Of a stretch of 64,000 nucleotides of DNA, positions 53,515 through 62,700 are shown one piece after another. Made by a program: the position numbers and the translations under genes. Each line of letters opens with the position of its first letter. Within the stretch, counting starts at the first letter, position 1. The notes under the pieces are model-generated. The model did not search any database. It worked only from the letters and a program-made list of their open reading frames with translations, and was not told the DNA's origin. This stretch comes from an uncultured Muribaculaceae bacterium (lineage in GTDB: Bacteria; Bacteroidota; Bacteroidia; Bacteroidales; Muribaculaceae): the NCBI GenBank assembly GCA_910586565.1, contig CAJUIT010000004.1:1-64000 (forward strand), written 5' to 3'.

Positions 53515-54474
53515 ATGGATCTTGTTAACAGACTGAAATTTTTCATGGAAAATCGGGATATCACCATATCTCAATTCGCAGATACGTGCATGATCCCCCG
53601 CCCTACCATGTCGCAGATTCTCAATGGGCGCAACAAAAAAATTTCAGATGAGCTCATTTCCAAGATTCACGTAGCCTTTCCTGAGCTTTCCGTGCTGTGG
53701 TTGATGTTTGGCGAGGGAGATATGCTGATAAGCAAAAATATTGAAATCTCAGAGCCTCAAACGTCGGCGAATATGCCGAATCAAGGCTATCATCACCATG
53801 ATATTCAAGGCAATACGCCGATAGCTGACAATGATTCAAGATTCGATGTTTTTGAGTCAGATAAAAATTTAGACAGACATCTACCCTATCAGACGACACA
53901 AACCGAAAATTCAGCATCATTTAGGGGCAATGCCACCGTCAATGACACGGAAAATGGCAGTGAACCTATTAATGCCCCGGTAATTGATTTTGGTGAACCT
54001 ACACGCCAAACAACAATCAATACCTTTAATGAGCAGTTGCAAAACTCCGGGACCTCTTACGCGACATTCTCCGGTGCCACGGGAACAGGGCAAGAAAATG
54101 GAATACGGAGCGAATCAGGAAGCCCGACTGAAACCTGGAGACACAATGAAGCCGAGAGAAAAAATGAAACTGAGAGAAAAAATGGAGCAGAAAGGCAAAA
54201 TGAAGCCGGGAGATTATATGAGACAGGAAGCTCAAGCGCAACGGGAAATTATTCGCCTCAAACGCTCAACAACGCCACAGAGCCTCCGCAAAACGCGTCA
54301 CAGCCCAATATAAAGAAGCCTTCAGAAACAAACCCGTTGAATGGCGTTAAAACCGATGCTACAACACCAGGCAATACTACGGTTCATTCAATCTCCACCC
54401 CGGCAAACAAACGCATTACCAACATCGTAGTATTTTATTCCGATAACTCATTCCAATCATTTGCACCCGAATAA
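53515..54474 (+). CDS. HTH (XRE-like) protein with repeat-rich middle and conserved tail
   Basis: A 319-residue protein. Residues 1-65 are an XRE-type helix-turn-helix (ITISQFADTCMIPRPTMSQILNGRNKKIS) followed by PELSVLWLMFGEGDM. Residues 75-295 are polar and of low complexity, with four six-residue repeats (NEAERK, NETERK, NGAERQ, NEAGRL) from 18-bp DNA repeats at 54145-54213. The last 16 residues, NIVVFYSDNSFQSFAPE, are ordered; similar tails occur in other Bacteroidales HTH proteins from memory. DNA target unknown. The AT-rich upstream region has operator-like repeats. Confidence 0.8.
   Translation: MDLVNRLKFFMENRDITISQFADTCMIPRPTMSQILNGRNKKISDELISKIHVAFPELSVLWLMFGEGDMLISKNIEISEPQTSANMPNQGYHHHDIQGNTPIADNDSRFDVFESDKNLDRHLPYQTTQTENSASFRGNATVNDTENGSEPINAPVIDFGEPTRQTTINTFNEQLQNSGTSYATFSGATGTGQENGIRSESGSPTETWRHNEAERKNETERKNGAERQNEAGRLYETGSSSATGNYSPQTLNNATEPPQNASQPNIKKPSETNPLNGVKTDATTPGNTTVHSISTPANKRITNIVVFYSDNSFQSFAPE
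54145..54213 (+). repeat. 18-bp tandem repeat inside the HTH gene
   Basis: Units AATGAAGCCGAGAGAAAA (54145-54162), AATGAAACTGAGAGAAAA (54163-54180), AATGGAGCAGAAAGGCAA (54181-54198) and a partial fourth. It stays in frame and adds six residues per unit. Confidence 0.8.
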
Positions 54475-54509
54475 TAACGCAGATACCAGCAGGTACCAAC
54501 TTAATACCC

Positions 54510-54548
54510 GCCCCCATAAAACTCCTATTCCAGGTGTCTTATGGGGGC
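54510..54548 (+). terminator. Terminator after the HTH gene
   Basis: GCCCCCATAA (54510-54519) pairs with TTATGGGGGC (54539-54548), followed by TTTT. Loop of 19 bases. Confidence 0.7.
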
Positions 54549-54560
54549 TTTTAGCGGTTT

Positions 54561-54644
54561 TAGATGCTAAACGCAGCATCTACGAGATGGTTCTTTGCTG
54601 CGATACGATTTTATCGTCCTGAGGGCGTTCAGAAGGTGTTCTGA
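54561..54644. other. Chain of three short hairpins
   Basis: TAGATGC/GCATCTA (54561-54567, 54576-54582), ACGAT-ttt-ATCGT (54605-54617) and TCAGAA-ggtg-TTCTGA (54629-54644) follow each other between the HTH terminator and the 3' end of the PH-domain gene. Could be a small structured RNA or a 3' UTR structure of either convergent gene. Confidence 0.35.
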
Positions 54645-54657
54645 GAGTCGCGAGGGG

Positions 54658-55182
54658 TTAAGAGTTGGCAATTGAGGAGGATGGAGCCGATGGAGCGGAT
54701 GGGGAAGCCGGGGCGGTGATTTGAGATTTGATGTAGTTCACCATAGCGTCGGTGTCATTGCATCCAAGCACGTATTTGTCGCCATTATCAAGCCGAACCA
54801 TAAAACAGTGCGAAGCCTGACCATAGAAAGCCATATATCGGCCAACATCACCCTCCCGGAATATACCCCAATAGCCCATGAAACCACCGGAGCCCAAGAG
54901 ACGCGTGCAGCCCATTGTGGGTTGAAACCGCTCGACGCTGACAACACGGCGCATCGGTATAGAGTGGATTTTGAACGGACTGTGAACATTTATTTCGTTC
55001 CTATCGGCAGAAACAGACACTGGGCTGTATATCATTCCGGCCGTGAGAACCGTAACTGTTACAGCTAATAGGAGAATGAATTTATCAGTACCATAGGTGC
55101 AGATAGAACCAACTACCAACAAGCCTATCACTAATATGGTAAGGACAAATGAAAATGTGCTTTGGTTAACTCTCGATTTCAT
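54658..55182 (-). CDS. PH domain-containing membrane protein
   Basis: A 174-residue protein. Two hydrophobic segments at about 11-28 and 33-52 form a membrane hairpin. A bacterial PH-like domain follows (ADRNEINVHSPFKIHSIPMRRVVSVERFQP, then GSGGFMGYWGIFREGDVGRYMAFYGQ, about 58-150). The C-terminal 20 residues are an Ala/Pro/Ser tail. The GSGGFMGYWG stretch is common to Bacteroidales members of this family. Function unknown. A consensus promoter lies 25 bases upstream. Confidence 0.8.
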   Translation of the reverse strand: MKSRVNQSTFSFVLTILVIGLLVVGSICTYGTDKFILLLAVTVTVLTAGMIYSPVSVSADRNEINVHSPFKIHSIPMRRVVSVERFQPTMGCTRLLGSGGFMGYWGIFREGDVGRYMAFYGQASHCFMVRLDNGDKYVLGCNDTDAMVNYIKSQITAPASPSAPSAPSSSIANS

Positions 55183-55206
55183 AGCAAGGGAATAATTGGG
55201 TTAACG

Positions 55207-55237
55207 CAAAGGTAAACATTTTCAACTCGATAGACAA
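55207..55237 (-). promoter_or_regulatory. Consensus promoter for the PH-domain gene
   Basis: Minus strand: TTG (complement of 55235-55237), 20 bases, TACCTTTG (complement of 55207-55214). Confidence 0.8.
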
Positions 55238-55324
55238 TTTTTGATGAGATCTAAAAATCTAAATTTCATAGAGCCATCTACATGGCAATCCAACCCTTTC
55301 AGAGAGGGTTCATTTAAAAGCAAT

Positions 55325-55377
55325 AAAAAAAACACAGCGGTGTGCAAAATCAGATTTTGCACACCGCTGTGTTTTTT
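55325..55377. terminator. Strong bidirectional terminator after rpmH
   Basis: ACACAGCGGTGTGCAAAAT pairs perfectly with ATTTTGCACACCGCTGTGT around CAG, flanked by A8 on the left and T6 on the right. It ends rpmH on the minus strand. Confidence 0.9.
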
Positions 55378-55393
55378 GCAAGCAGGTTGCTAA

Positions 55394-55549
55394 TTACTTG
55401 CCACCGATGTTATCGGAAACAGTGAGGCGAAGACGACCTTTTGCGCGACGACGTGCAAGCACCTTGCGGCCATCGGGGGTAGACATTCTTTCGCGGAAAC
55501 CATGCTTGTTAACTCTCTTTCTGTTAGAAGGTTGGAAGGTTCTTTTCAT
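55394..55549 (-). CDS. rpmH: 50S ribosomal protein L34
   Basis: 51 residues, MKRTFQPSNRKRVNKHGFRE at the start and RAKGRRRLTVSDN near the end, the standard L34 pattern with a short extension (IGGK). It binds 23S rRNA in the large subunit. In many bacteria rpmH sits beside rnpA and dnaA; here it stands alone between a PH-domain gene and the epimerase gene, with its own promoter and terminator. Strongly basic, as expected. Confidence 0.97.
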   Translation of the reverse strand: MKRTFQPSNRKRVNKHGFRERMSTPDGRKVLARRRAKGRLRLTVSDNIGGK

Positions 55550-55591
55550 TGCGGTATGCTGTTTTTGTTTTATTATTCACAATTCGGAGTG

Positions 55592-55622
55592 CAAATTTAA
55601 CTAATTTTCTCCTATCCACCAA
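55592..55622 (-). promoter_or_regulatory. Consensus promoter for rpmH
   Basis: Minus strand: TTTG with the TTG complementing 55620-55622, 20 bases, TAAATTTG (complement of 55592-55599). Leader of about 35 bases. Confidence 0.85.
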
Positions 55623-55899
55623 ATCTATTGTGAATTAATCTTTTTAACAATGATGTCAATGTGCTTTCAAGGGTTGAGAAGCATGTCTGAGATTGGCAGT
55701 TAACGAGCTGACAGACTATTACATAGCGATATTGTGCTCTCAGAGAGAACAGGTGAATCTGACCTCTGTTTCGGCGAGGGCAAGTTCGTAGTGGCATGAG
55801 GCAACGGAGTGGTGTGGTGTGGAGTGGACGTATGGGGGCACGGAGGGGGCCGGTGAGAGCTTCGGGGCGAAAGGGGAAGTGGGCTCGGGTGAGGGAGGG
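55623..55899. other. Gene-free stretch with a C-rich transcript downstream of the epimerase
   Basis: No convincing gene. From about 55800 to 55920 the plus strand is very G-rich, with runs GGGGG, GGGGG, GGGG, GGGG and several GGG; the minus-strand transcript leaving the epimerase gene is therefore C-rich and G-poor. This fits a Rho-dependent termination (rut) region, and the G-runs could form a G-quadruplex on the plus strand. No hairpin terminator was found for this operon. Confidence 0.45.
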
Positions 55900-57099
55900 T
55901 CAGAGGAGGAGGGTGGCTCCGATTCCCGGGGATGCTGGGAGGGTTATGCGGCCGTTTTGGATGGTGGCGCCCTCGAAGCGGTCGTTGGAAATCAGCAAAT
56001 TTCCGTCGAGGTCGGCCCAATCGACGAGTGGCGATAATTGCGCGGCGGCGCTGATGCCACAGGAGGTTTCGGTCATGCACCCTATCATCACTTTCAGGCC
56101 GAGGGCTTTTGCCGTGGTGGCCATTTTGTGGGCCTCACGCAAGCCGGTGCTTTTCATGAGTTTTATGTTTATGCCATCGTAGGCTCCGAGACACGCAGGG
56201 AGGTCGGCCAACCTTTTCACAGCCTCATCGGCAATGATGGGGAGCGGTGAGCGCTCACGCAGCCATGCAATGTCGTCAATCTGCTCTTTGGGCATCGGCT
56301 GCTCGACAAACAGGCAGTTGCGGTCGGCGAGCCAGTGGCACATTTCAAGAGCCAGTTCTTTGGAATGCCAACCTTGATTGACATCGACACAGATGGGGCG
56401 GTCGGTGAGTGAACGGATAATTTCGATTGTCTCCCTGTCGCGGTCAAGCCCCATCTTCACCTTGAGGATGTTGTAGGGGTCGGCTTCGGTCATCTTCAAG
56501 CGCACCATCTCTTCGGAATCAATGCCAATGGTGTAGGAGGTTTCGGGCGCATTCTCGGGCGATAGTCCCCACAATTCATGCCATGAGCGTCCCACCAATT
56601 TCCCCACAAGGTCGTGCAGGACAATGTCGACGGCCGCTTTGGCTGCGTTGTTGTCGGGCGCAACGGCATCGACATATTCGAGAATTTCTTCGAGGCGGAG
56701 AGGATTGCTGAATCCGCTCAAATCCACTTTCGACAGGAAACGCATCACGCTATCCACGCTCTCGCCCAGATAAGGGGGCATTGAGGCCTCGCCATAGCCT
56801 ACAATACCATCATAGACAGCCTCCACCTGCACGTCGGGGGTCGTGGTTCTGCTCCCGGATGCCAAATTGAAGGAATGGCGCAAACTCAATTGATAGGGCG
56901 CAAAACGCAGCATAATTCCACGGGTGCTTCCTGTGGTTTGTGCGCCGGGGAGTGACAGCACTCCCCTATCGGGTCCGGCCTGCGACGCTGAGTTGCCGGC
57001 AGTTGAAGCGGCAGTACGTTCAAATCCAAATATCTTTTCGGGCAATGCCATTGCCAACGATGCTATTGAAGCAGCTTTAATAAATCCTCGTCTATTCAT
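55900..57099 (-). CDS. Dipeptide epimerase (L-Ala-D/L-Glu type, enolase superfamily)
   Basis: A 399-residue protein. The N-terminus, MNRRGFIKAASIASLAMA, looks like a Tat-type signal. The enolase-superfamily barrel has the catalytic Lys pair in ILKVKMGLD, metal ligands in CVDVNQGW, FVEQPM and IADEAV, and the second catalytic Lys in GINIKLMKSTG. The TSYTIGID stretch is typical of L-Ala-D/L-Glu epimerases, which act on murein peptides. The NlpC/P60 peptidase gene lies 90 bases upstream on the same strand, which could supply the dipeptide. Confidence 0.9.
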   Translation of the reverse strand: MNRRGFIKAASIASLAMALPEKIFGFERTAASTAGNSASQAGPDRGVLSLPGAQTTGSTRGIMLRFAPYQLSLRHSFNLASGSRTTTPDVQVEAVYDGIVGYGEASMPPYLGESVDSVMRFLSKVDLSGFSNPLRLEEILEYVDAVAPDNNAAKAAVDIVLHDLVGKLVGRSWHELWGLSPENAPETSYTIGIDSEEMVRLKMTEADPYNILKVKMGLDRDRETIEIIRSLTDRPICVDVNQGWHSKELALEMCHWLADRNCLFVEQPMPKEQIDDIAWLRERSPLPIIADEAVKRLADLPACLGAYDGINIKLMKSTGLREAHKMATTAKALGLKVMIGCMTETSCGISAAAQLSPLVDWADLDGNLLISNDRFEGATIQNGRITLPASPGIGATLLL

Positions 57100-57191
57100 C
57101 TTTACGTTATTAATCGTCTACTAAAAACTAAATTCAAAACTACTTTTATTTCAAATACAAATTCAAAATAAATAATTCATATCCATTTTGC

Positions 57192-58169
57192 TTAAAAATA
57201 CCATTTATGGTGCTTCACACTCATTGAATCTAGATATTCGGGGGTAAGGCGGCGCACTCCCAAAAGTGTGATATTTTCAAAATCGCCATCGCCGGGGTTG
57301 AGAGAACTTATGCGCACCCTACCCGAGGAATGAATGAACCGTGCACCACCCAACGAAATGCCAACATGGTTAACTTTGCCGGTAGCTCCATTTCCGAAAA
57401 AGAGCAAATCGCCCGGCTGAAAAGCCGAGAAATCGGCCATGTCGACCGCGCGACCAATCTTGGCCTGCTGTGAGGCATTGCGGGGGAGAATTATTCCCTG
57501 CGAGAGGTAGGCAATCTTTGTAAGTCCGGAACAGTCGGCCGACTTGGAGGAGGTTCCTCCCCACAGATAAGGCACCCCCATGAGCGATTTGGCGAACATC
57601 AGGACTTGCAGCTTATCGGGCACGCGTTGCATGCGGGTTTTGAAATCGGCTACGTCGGCTGAAGCGATAAATGCCACGCGACTATCGGGGAGTTTGACTT
57701 TCACCCAATGTGCCCCGGGGCGCGCCGGGGACACCAACTCAAGCACCGACCCATTCACCACATCGGAAACGCGCTGAAGGGATGGTTGCAGGGTGTCGGC
57801 AAACAGATGTGTCTCATCGGTGGAAGTGACCACTACCCTATCGGAATTGCGCCACCGGGCCATGTCAGCATCGGATTTGCGAGAGAGTGAATTGTCGATA
57901 ATGTAGCCCTTGTAGCCCTCGGGGGTTTCGATGTGCGACCATCCGTTGTCTCGTGACAGCACTTTCAACGGAGTGCCCATAATCACCTGCGTGCCCAACT
58001 CGGCAGCATGGCGCGGCTGTTCGCGCACCTGCGCCACCGATATGCGCGGCAACGCCCAGTTTTGGGCCGCGAGCGCCCCACCCTGCGCAATCAATGCGGT
58101 TGCCACCAACATGCCGCGAACCAACACATTGCGGTTGCCGGCAAAAAAGATCTTCTTTAAAATTTTCAT
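57192..58169 (-). CDS. NlpC/P60 (C40) peptidase with SH3-like domains
   Basis: The ATG at 58169 gives 325 residues; a TTG just before it is not needed. A signal peptide (about 1-35) precedes SH3-like beta domains (LGTQVIMGTPLKVLSRDNGWSHIETPEGYKGYI). The NlpC/P60 domain starts at about 195: the nucleophile is in SADCSGLTKIAY, the histidine in VNHVGISLG, and the third residue in FIHSSG. This family cuts gamma-D-Glu-diamino acid bonds in murein stem peptides and so releases L-Ala-D-Glu, the substrate of the downstream epimerase. TATCTTTG (complement of 58197-58204) is its -7 box. Confidence 0.93.
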   Translation of the reverse strand: MKILKKIFFAGNRNVLVRGMLVATALIAQGGALAAQNWALPRISVAQVREQPRHAAELGTQVIMGTPLKVLSRDNGWSHIETPEGYKGYIIDNSLSRKSDADMARWRNSDRVVVTSTDETHLFADTLQPSLQRVSDVVNGSVLELVSPARPGAHWVKVKLPDSRVAFIASADVADFKTRMQRVPDKLQVLMFAKSLMGVPYLWGGTSSKSADCSGLTKIAYLSQGIILPRNASQQAKIGRAVDMADFSAFQPGDLLFFGNGATGKVNHVGISLGGARFIHSSGRVRISSLNPGDGDFENITLLGVRRLTPEYLDSMSVKHHKWYF

Positions 58170-58172
58170 CAA

Positions 58173-58467
58173 CTTAAATTTAAACGGTTAATCGGGCAAA
58201 GATAAACCTAACGGGCAGGGATTGTTGTGGTAAAAGTCGCAAAACAACCACATCGGGATTACAAATATACGGATTTTTTCGCTCGCAGATTACGCGGATT
58301 CCACGGATTTTTTAGGATGGGAACTGGAGGAACGGTAGTTGTATGGATTACACAGATTGGCAGTCACAACAAACGCTGGAATGTTGTATTGAATGATTAA
58401 AATTAGGATACAGCCTTGAGTTAATATTTATTCAGCCAAAGATAATGCAACATTCCGGCATGCTACA
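58173..58467. repeat. Degenerate GGATT-type repeat cluster at the edge of the defence island
   Basis: Between 58255 and 58360 short units recur: GGATTAC, GGATTTTTT, AGATTACGC, GGATTCCAC, GGATTTTTT, GGATTACAC, AGATTGG. Similar strings are scattered in other bacterial genomes from memory. The rest of the gap holds the C40 -7 box (58197-58204) and nothing else I recognise. It coincides with a shift to AT-rich sequence in the genes on its right. Confidence 0.55.
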
Positions 58468-59706
58468 TCATGTCATTTGTGGTAATGGTGCACAAAAAGT
58501 CTTATTTACAACTCGATCGCGCATTAGTTTCATGTCAGTGAAATTGCGACAAATATTTTGTACTATTTCAAGATAATTATCTGAACCATCTTCTTTACGG
58601 TAATAAAACGGTTTTATTGAAACACAGTTCTTATGCTCGAACAAAGTATTTAGCAGTGTCCGATCAGAATTACCACAAGAATGCCCCATTATGAAAATTT
58701 GATAAGGAGCTGATTCAACAAACTTAAGCAAGTTTCTGTAATTGTTGGTCTCAAGATATTTGATTGATTTGATGTTCTTTAAATACGAATTATCAACTTG
58801 CTTCAGTAAATCTTTGTAATCATCATCCAATTCATCACCGTAACCAAAAATCATATTTTGGGGGTCGCTCAAAATGCCGTGAATATGGTTTACTTCCGCA
58901 ACCCTTTTAGTTACATAATTATCAGCAACATACGTATAATTAAAATTTAAGATAAGAATTCTCTCAGGCACAATTAAATCCTTCAAAAATCCCTCTTCAA
59001 TACAAGCTGCTTTTACAAACCGTTGTTTCAGTTGTTTTAAATCATTAACAAACCTGCTATAATAATAACTCGGAACATCATAGTTCGCTAATATTCGTCT
59101 ATATACATCTTCGTTATTCATCAGGTAGTCTATATAATCATAATATGCTTGCAGCTGTGAAATGCAAATATCATTTTTCTTTAACGGGGAATAAATGAGT
59201 TGTTGCGTATTCGCATTGATGGTTATCGTATCTGAAGATATGGAGGCAAGATATTCAGTTAACAACTCTTGGAGATGAAATAATTGGCCGTTTAGCTGAG
59301 ATGGAGAGTAATCACAATTTTGCGAGTGCAACAGAGCTTTGCGTAATAATTCGTAATATTCTTGCTCTATATCTACCCATCTTTTCTCTTTAAGTGATTT
59401 GCAGATTCTTTGAAGGAATGGCGAATATTCCACACTGAAGTAATCGCGGTTAGCTTCGATTGAAGAAATGAAATCACTACCCTTTGGACTATTGAATGTA
59501 AAACCGTTCCCAAATAAAAAACTGCTCCAAGTATTATGCTCATCTTTAATTGAAAAAGTGCATAACCCATCCGTTAGGGTGTTCGAACGACAACGAAGAA
59601 GGTTTTGAATCCATTGGTCCCAATACCAGTTTATAAAATTTTCATATCCAGTTGGCAGTCCATGAGCCAAATCAAAACCATTACCTATAAGAATTATTCT
59701 ATTCAT
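58468..59706 (-). CDS. AbiH-family abortive infection protein
   Basis: A 412-residue protein. The N-terminus, RIILIGNGFDLAHGLPTGYENFINWYW, is the AbiH signature, a nucleotide-binding-like GNGFDLAHGL motif at about 8-17. NFNYTYVADNY and HIHGILSDPQNMIFGYGDE in the second half, and IMGHSCGNSDR near residue 340, are also seen in AbiH proteins. AbiH stops phage growth by an unknown route. Its ATG overlaps the hsdR stop by four bases, so it is translated with the restriction subunit. AT-rich compared with the genes to its left. Confidence 0.9.
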   Translation of the reverse strand: MNRIILIGNGFDLAHGLPTGYENFINWYWDQWIQNLLRCRSNTLTDGLCTFSIKDEHNTWSSFLFGNGFTFNSPKGSDFISSIEANRDYFSVEYSPFLQRICKSLKEKRWVDIEQEYYELLRKALLHSQNCDYSPSQLNGQLFHLQELLTEYLASISSDTITINANTQQLIYSPLKKNDICISQLQAYYDYIDYLMNNEDVYRRILANYDVPSYYYSRFVNDLKQLKQRFVKAACIEEGFLKDLIVPERILILNFNYTYVADNYVTKRVAEVNHIHGILSDPQNMIFGYGDELDDDYKDLLKQVDNSYLKNIKSIKYLETNNYRNLLKFVESAPYQIFIMGHSCGNSDRTLLNTLFEHKNCVSIKPFYYRKEDGSDNYLEIVQNICRNFTDMKLMRDRVVNKTFCAPLPQMT

Positions 59707-62700
59707 GATTCGGCAGCTATAGATGTTGAAATTTCGTTACCATACGAATATGGTTTTGTAAGAGTATGCTTCTTGAAATTCTCAGCTTGTTCAAGGATTT
59801 CTTTGAATACCTCGTCCTGGACTTTCGGAGGATAACCGGCTGCACTGAGTAGAAGTATAATGTTGACTTTCAACATCGCCTTTATATCGTCACGGTTGTT
59901 CCAATCCGTGACAGAAGCTTGTTCCTCGACAAGTTGCTTCACCTGCTTGGCAAGGTCTGTAAGCATTTCATCCGGAAACTCCGATATGAAGTCGTATTTT
60001 GTCGCGACAACTTTGAGAATATCAAAAAATGCCATTTCTTCAAATGACAAACCAATAGAATCTCCGGCACTCTTTGCATTCTTAACCTCATCCATAAGAT
60101 TGACCATTTGCTCTACTACTTCATCAATGACATCGTTTGCAAGGGCTGCATCATCTGAGCGGTCATTATAGCGTTTGACTATATCTTCAAGCCTCTTGGT
60201 GAAGTCAACTCCCTTTTGCTTGTTGACCTTACGCAAAGCCTCAATGACCTTTTTTAGAAGTTGTTCCATCAGCCTGATTTTCGTGTTTTTCTCCGGCAAC
60301 TGAGCCAGACGCTTCATATAGTCTGATGAAATAAGATCTATCTCACTCTCCTCTGCCACACCTATATTTGCAATCTCTTCTACTGTTTCACTTATAAGTG
60401 CATCCTTCACCATTTCAGCCACATGACGATTCATTTTTGTCGTGTCGGCAGAATCGCCCTTGGTGAGCTTTCGGATAATTGAACTTATTGCGAAGAAGAA
60501 GTGAATGTCATTGTCTTCATTCTCTGTTATCTGCTCGCTGTTGCAACAGATGGCATACGCAGACTTCATCTTCTTGCAATGCTGCATGAATTTCACTTCC
60601 GATTCTTTAGTCCGGAGCACAAATTCGACGGCTTTGTTTAGTACATTAAGTTGCTCAATTCCTTCTGAACTAAAATATTTATGCCAGTCGAATTTATGGA
60701 ATTGACGGCGCAAAATGTCAAGCTCATCTTTCATCACTTTGAGAGCCTGCTCAATAGTATCAAGAGAATTACCATCTACATTACCTCCAGCATAGTGGGA
60801 TAGTGCCTCATTCATCTGGCGTTTGATGCCAAGATAATCAACCACGAGACCTTTCTCTTTACCGGGATATACACGGTTTACTCGCGAGATTGTCTGCACG
60901 AGAGTGTGCATCTGGAGAGGCTTGAAGCAATACATCGTGTCAAGGCTTGGAACGTCAAAGCCTGTAATCCACATATCTACGACCACGGCAATCTTGAAAT
61001 TGCTCTTGACGGCCTTGAATTGCTTGTCGAGGGTCTTGCGATATTCGTCAGTGCCAAGAAGATTATAGAGACGCTCATCGTCATTTTTCTCACGGGTAAA
61101 CACCATCGCAATTCGTGGCATCGGCTTTATTTCCTCACGCTCTTTGTCGGTCAGAGTCTCACCATCAATACATTCCTTCACTACCTCCCATTCCGGACGA
61201 AGTTTCACTATAGCCTGATAGAGATTCCATGCTATCGAGCGGTTACTGCAAACTATCATCGCTTTACCCTCTACGGTTGAGCCTTCCTCTACGCGCTTCT
61301 CATAATGCTGAACGAAGTCGGCTGCGATGTTGGCAAGCAAATCCGGATCATTGAGGATAACGTCAATGCGTGTCATCTGCTTCTTGCTTTCCTCGATGGC
61401 ATAGTCACTTGCGCCCTCCTGCTTGCATTTTTCGTAATACTTCTCAATCTCCTTAACCTTGTCGGAGTTGAGAAAGACTTTGGCTGCACGCCCCTCATAG
61501 ACTATCTTGCGGGTAATCTCATCTGCCACTGCCTCGGTCATGGTGTAACGAGTTATAATCGGGCCGAACACGTCAATGGTATTGTCAAGAGGTGTACCCG
61601 TAAACCCAACGTAGGTAGCATTGGGGAAGGAGTCACGAAGATATTTAGCAAAACCATAACTCCGTTTTACTCCCTTGTCGGTAATGATAGTCTTTTGATT
61701 CAATCCGGCTTGTGAACGGTGTGCCTCATCGGATATACAGATAATATTAGCCCTGTTGCTAAGCAGGCCTGTCTTTTCCTCAAACTTCTGAATAGTAGTA
61801 AGGAATACACCTCCCGAAGTGCGATTTTCGAGTTGCGTCTTGAGGTCCTCTCTGCTATTCACTTGCATTATCACCTCATCACCGATGAACTTCTTTGCAT
61901 TGATAAACTGCTTGGCGAGCTGATCGTCAAGGTCTGTTCTGTCAGTTATAAGAACGATTGTCGGGCTGCTGAGTTTGGTGGTGCGCATAAGTTGACGCGC
62001 CAAATATAGCATGGTGTAGCTCTTTCCGCATCCCGTGGCTCCGAAATAAGTACCGCCTTTGCCATCACCATCAGGATTCTGATAGCTATGTTTCAGTATG
62101 TTGTCAAACAAGAGAGTCGTGGCAAAATACTGTGGGTACCGGCATACAATCTTATCCTCATGCTTGGGCGTATCGGGGAAGAAGACAAAATTATGCACTA
62201 CATCAAGGAGCCTCTCCCTGCGGAAAAGCCCTTGCATCATGGTGAACATCGAGTTGAAGCCACCTTCAACTTCCGGATCATCATGCTCAACTTTTCTCCA
62301 TCCATAGAAGAACTCGTAGGGAGCAAACAAAGAACCGAAGCGATTATTAACGCCATCGCTTATTACGACGAACGCATTATAGCGGAATAGTTTCGGGATG
62401 TCACTACGATAACGCACAGTGAGCTGTGTGTAGGCATTTTCAATGGTGGTATTCTCCTTAATCGCATTTTTGAACTCCAACACTACTAACGGAATACCAT
62501 TGAAAAACACAATGCCGTCAGGTATTCGCGTGTGTTCGCCATCAACCTTAAACTGATTGACAAATTTGAAGGTGTTCCTTTTTAGATGCTCAGGGTCAAA
62601 TTCGATTACATTGATATAGAGATTAGGCTTTGAAGGATCTTCGCGTTTGATAGTAAAGCCGTCCATTATCCGGCGCATCGCTTCCACGTTTTCTGCATAC

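Noticed and set aside
54145..54213. CRISPR-like array
   Set aside because: The 18-bp units are contiguous without spacers and lie in frame inside a gene.
51913..55600. Replication origin in the AT-rich stretch near rpmH
   Set aside because: No cluster of DnaA boxes and no dnaA, dnaN or rnpA nearby; rpmH alone is not enough.
55700..56080. Minus-strand open frame of 126 codons, Pro/His-rich
   Set aside because: It overlaps the epimerase gene in another frame and owes its length to the C-rich stretch; no family signature.
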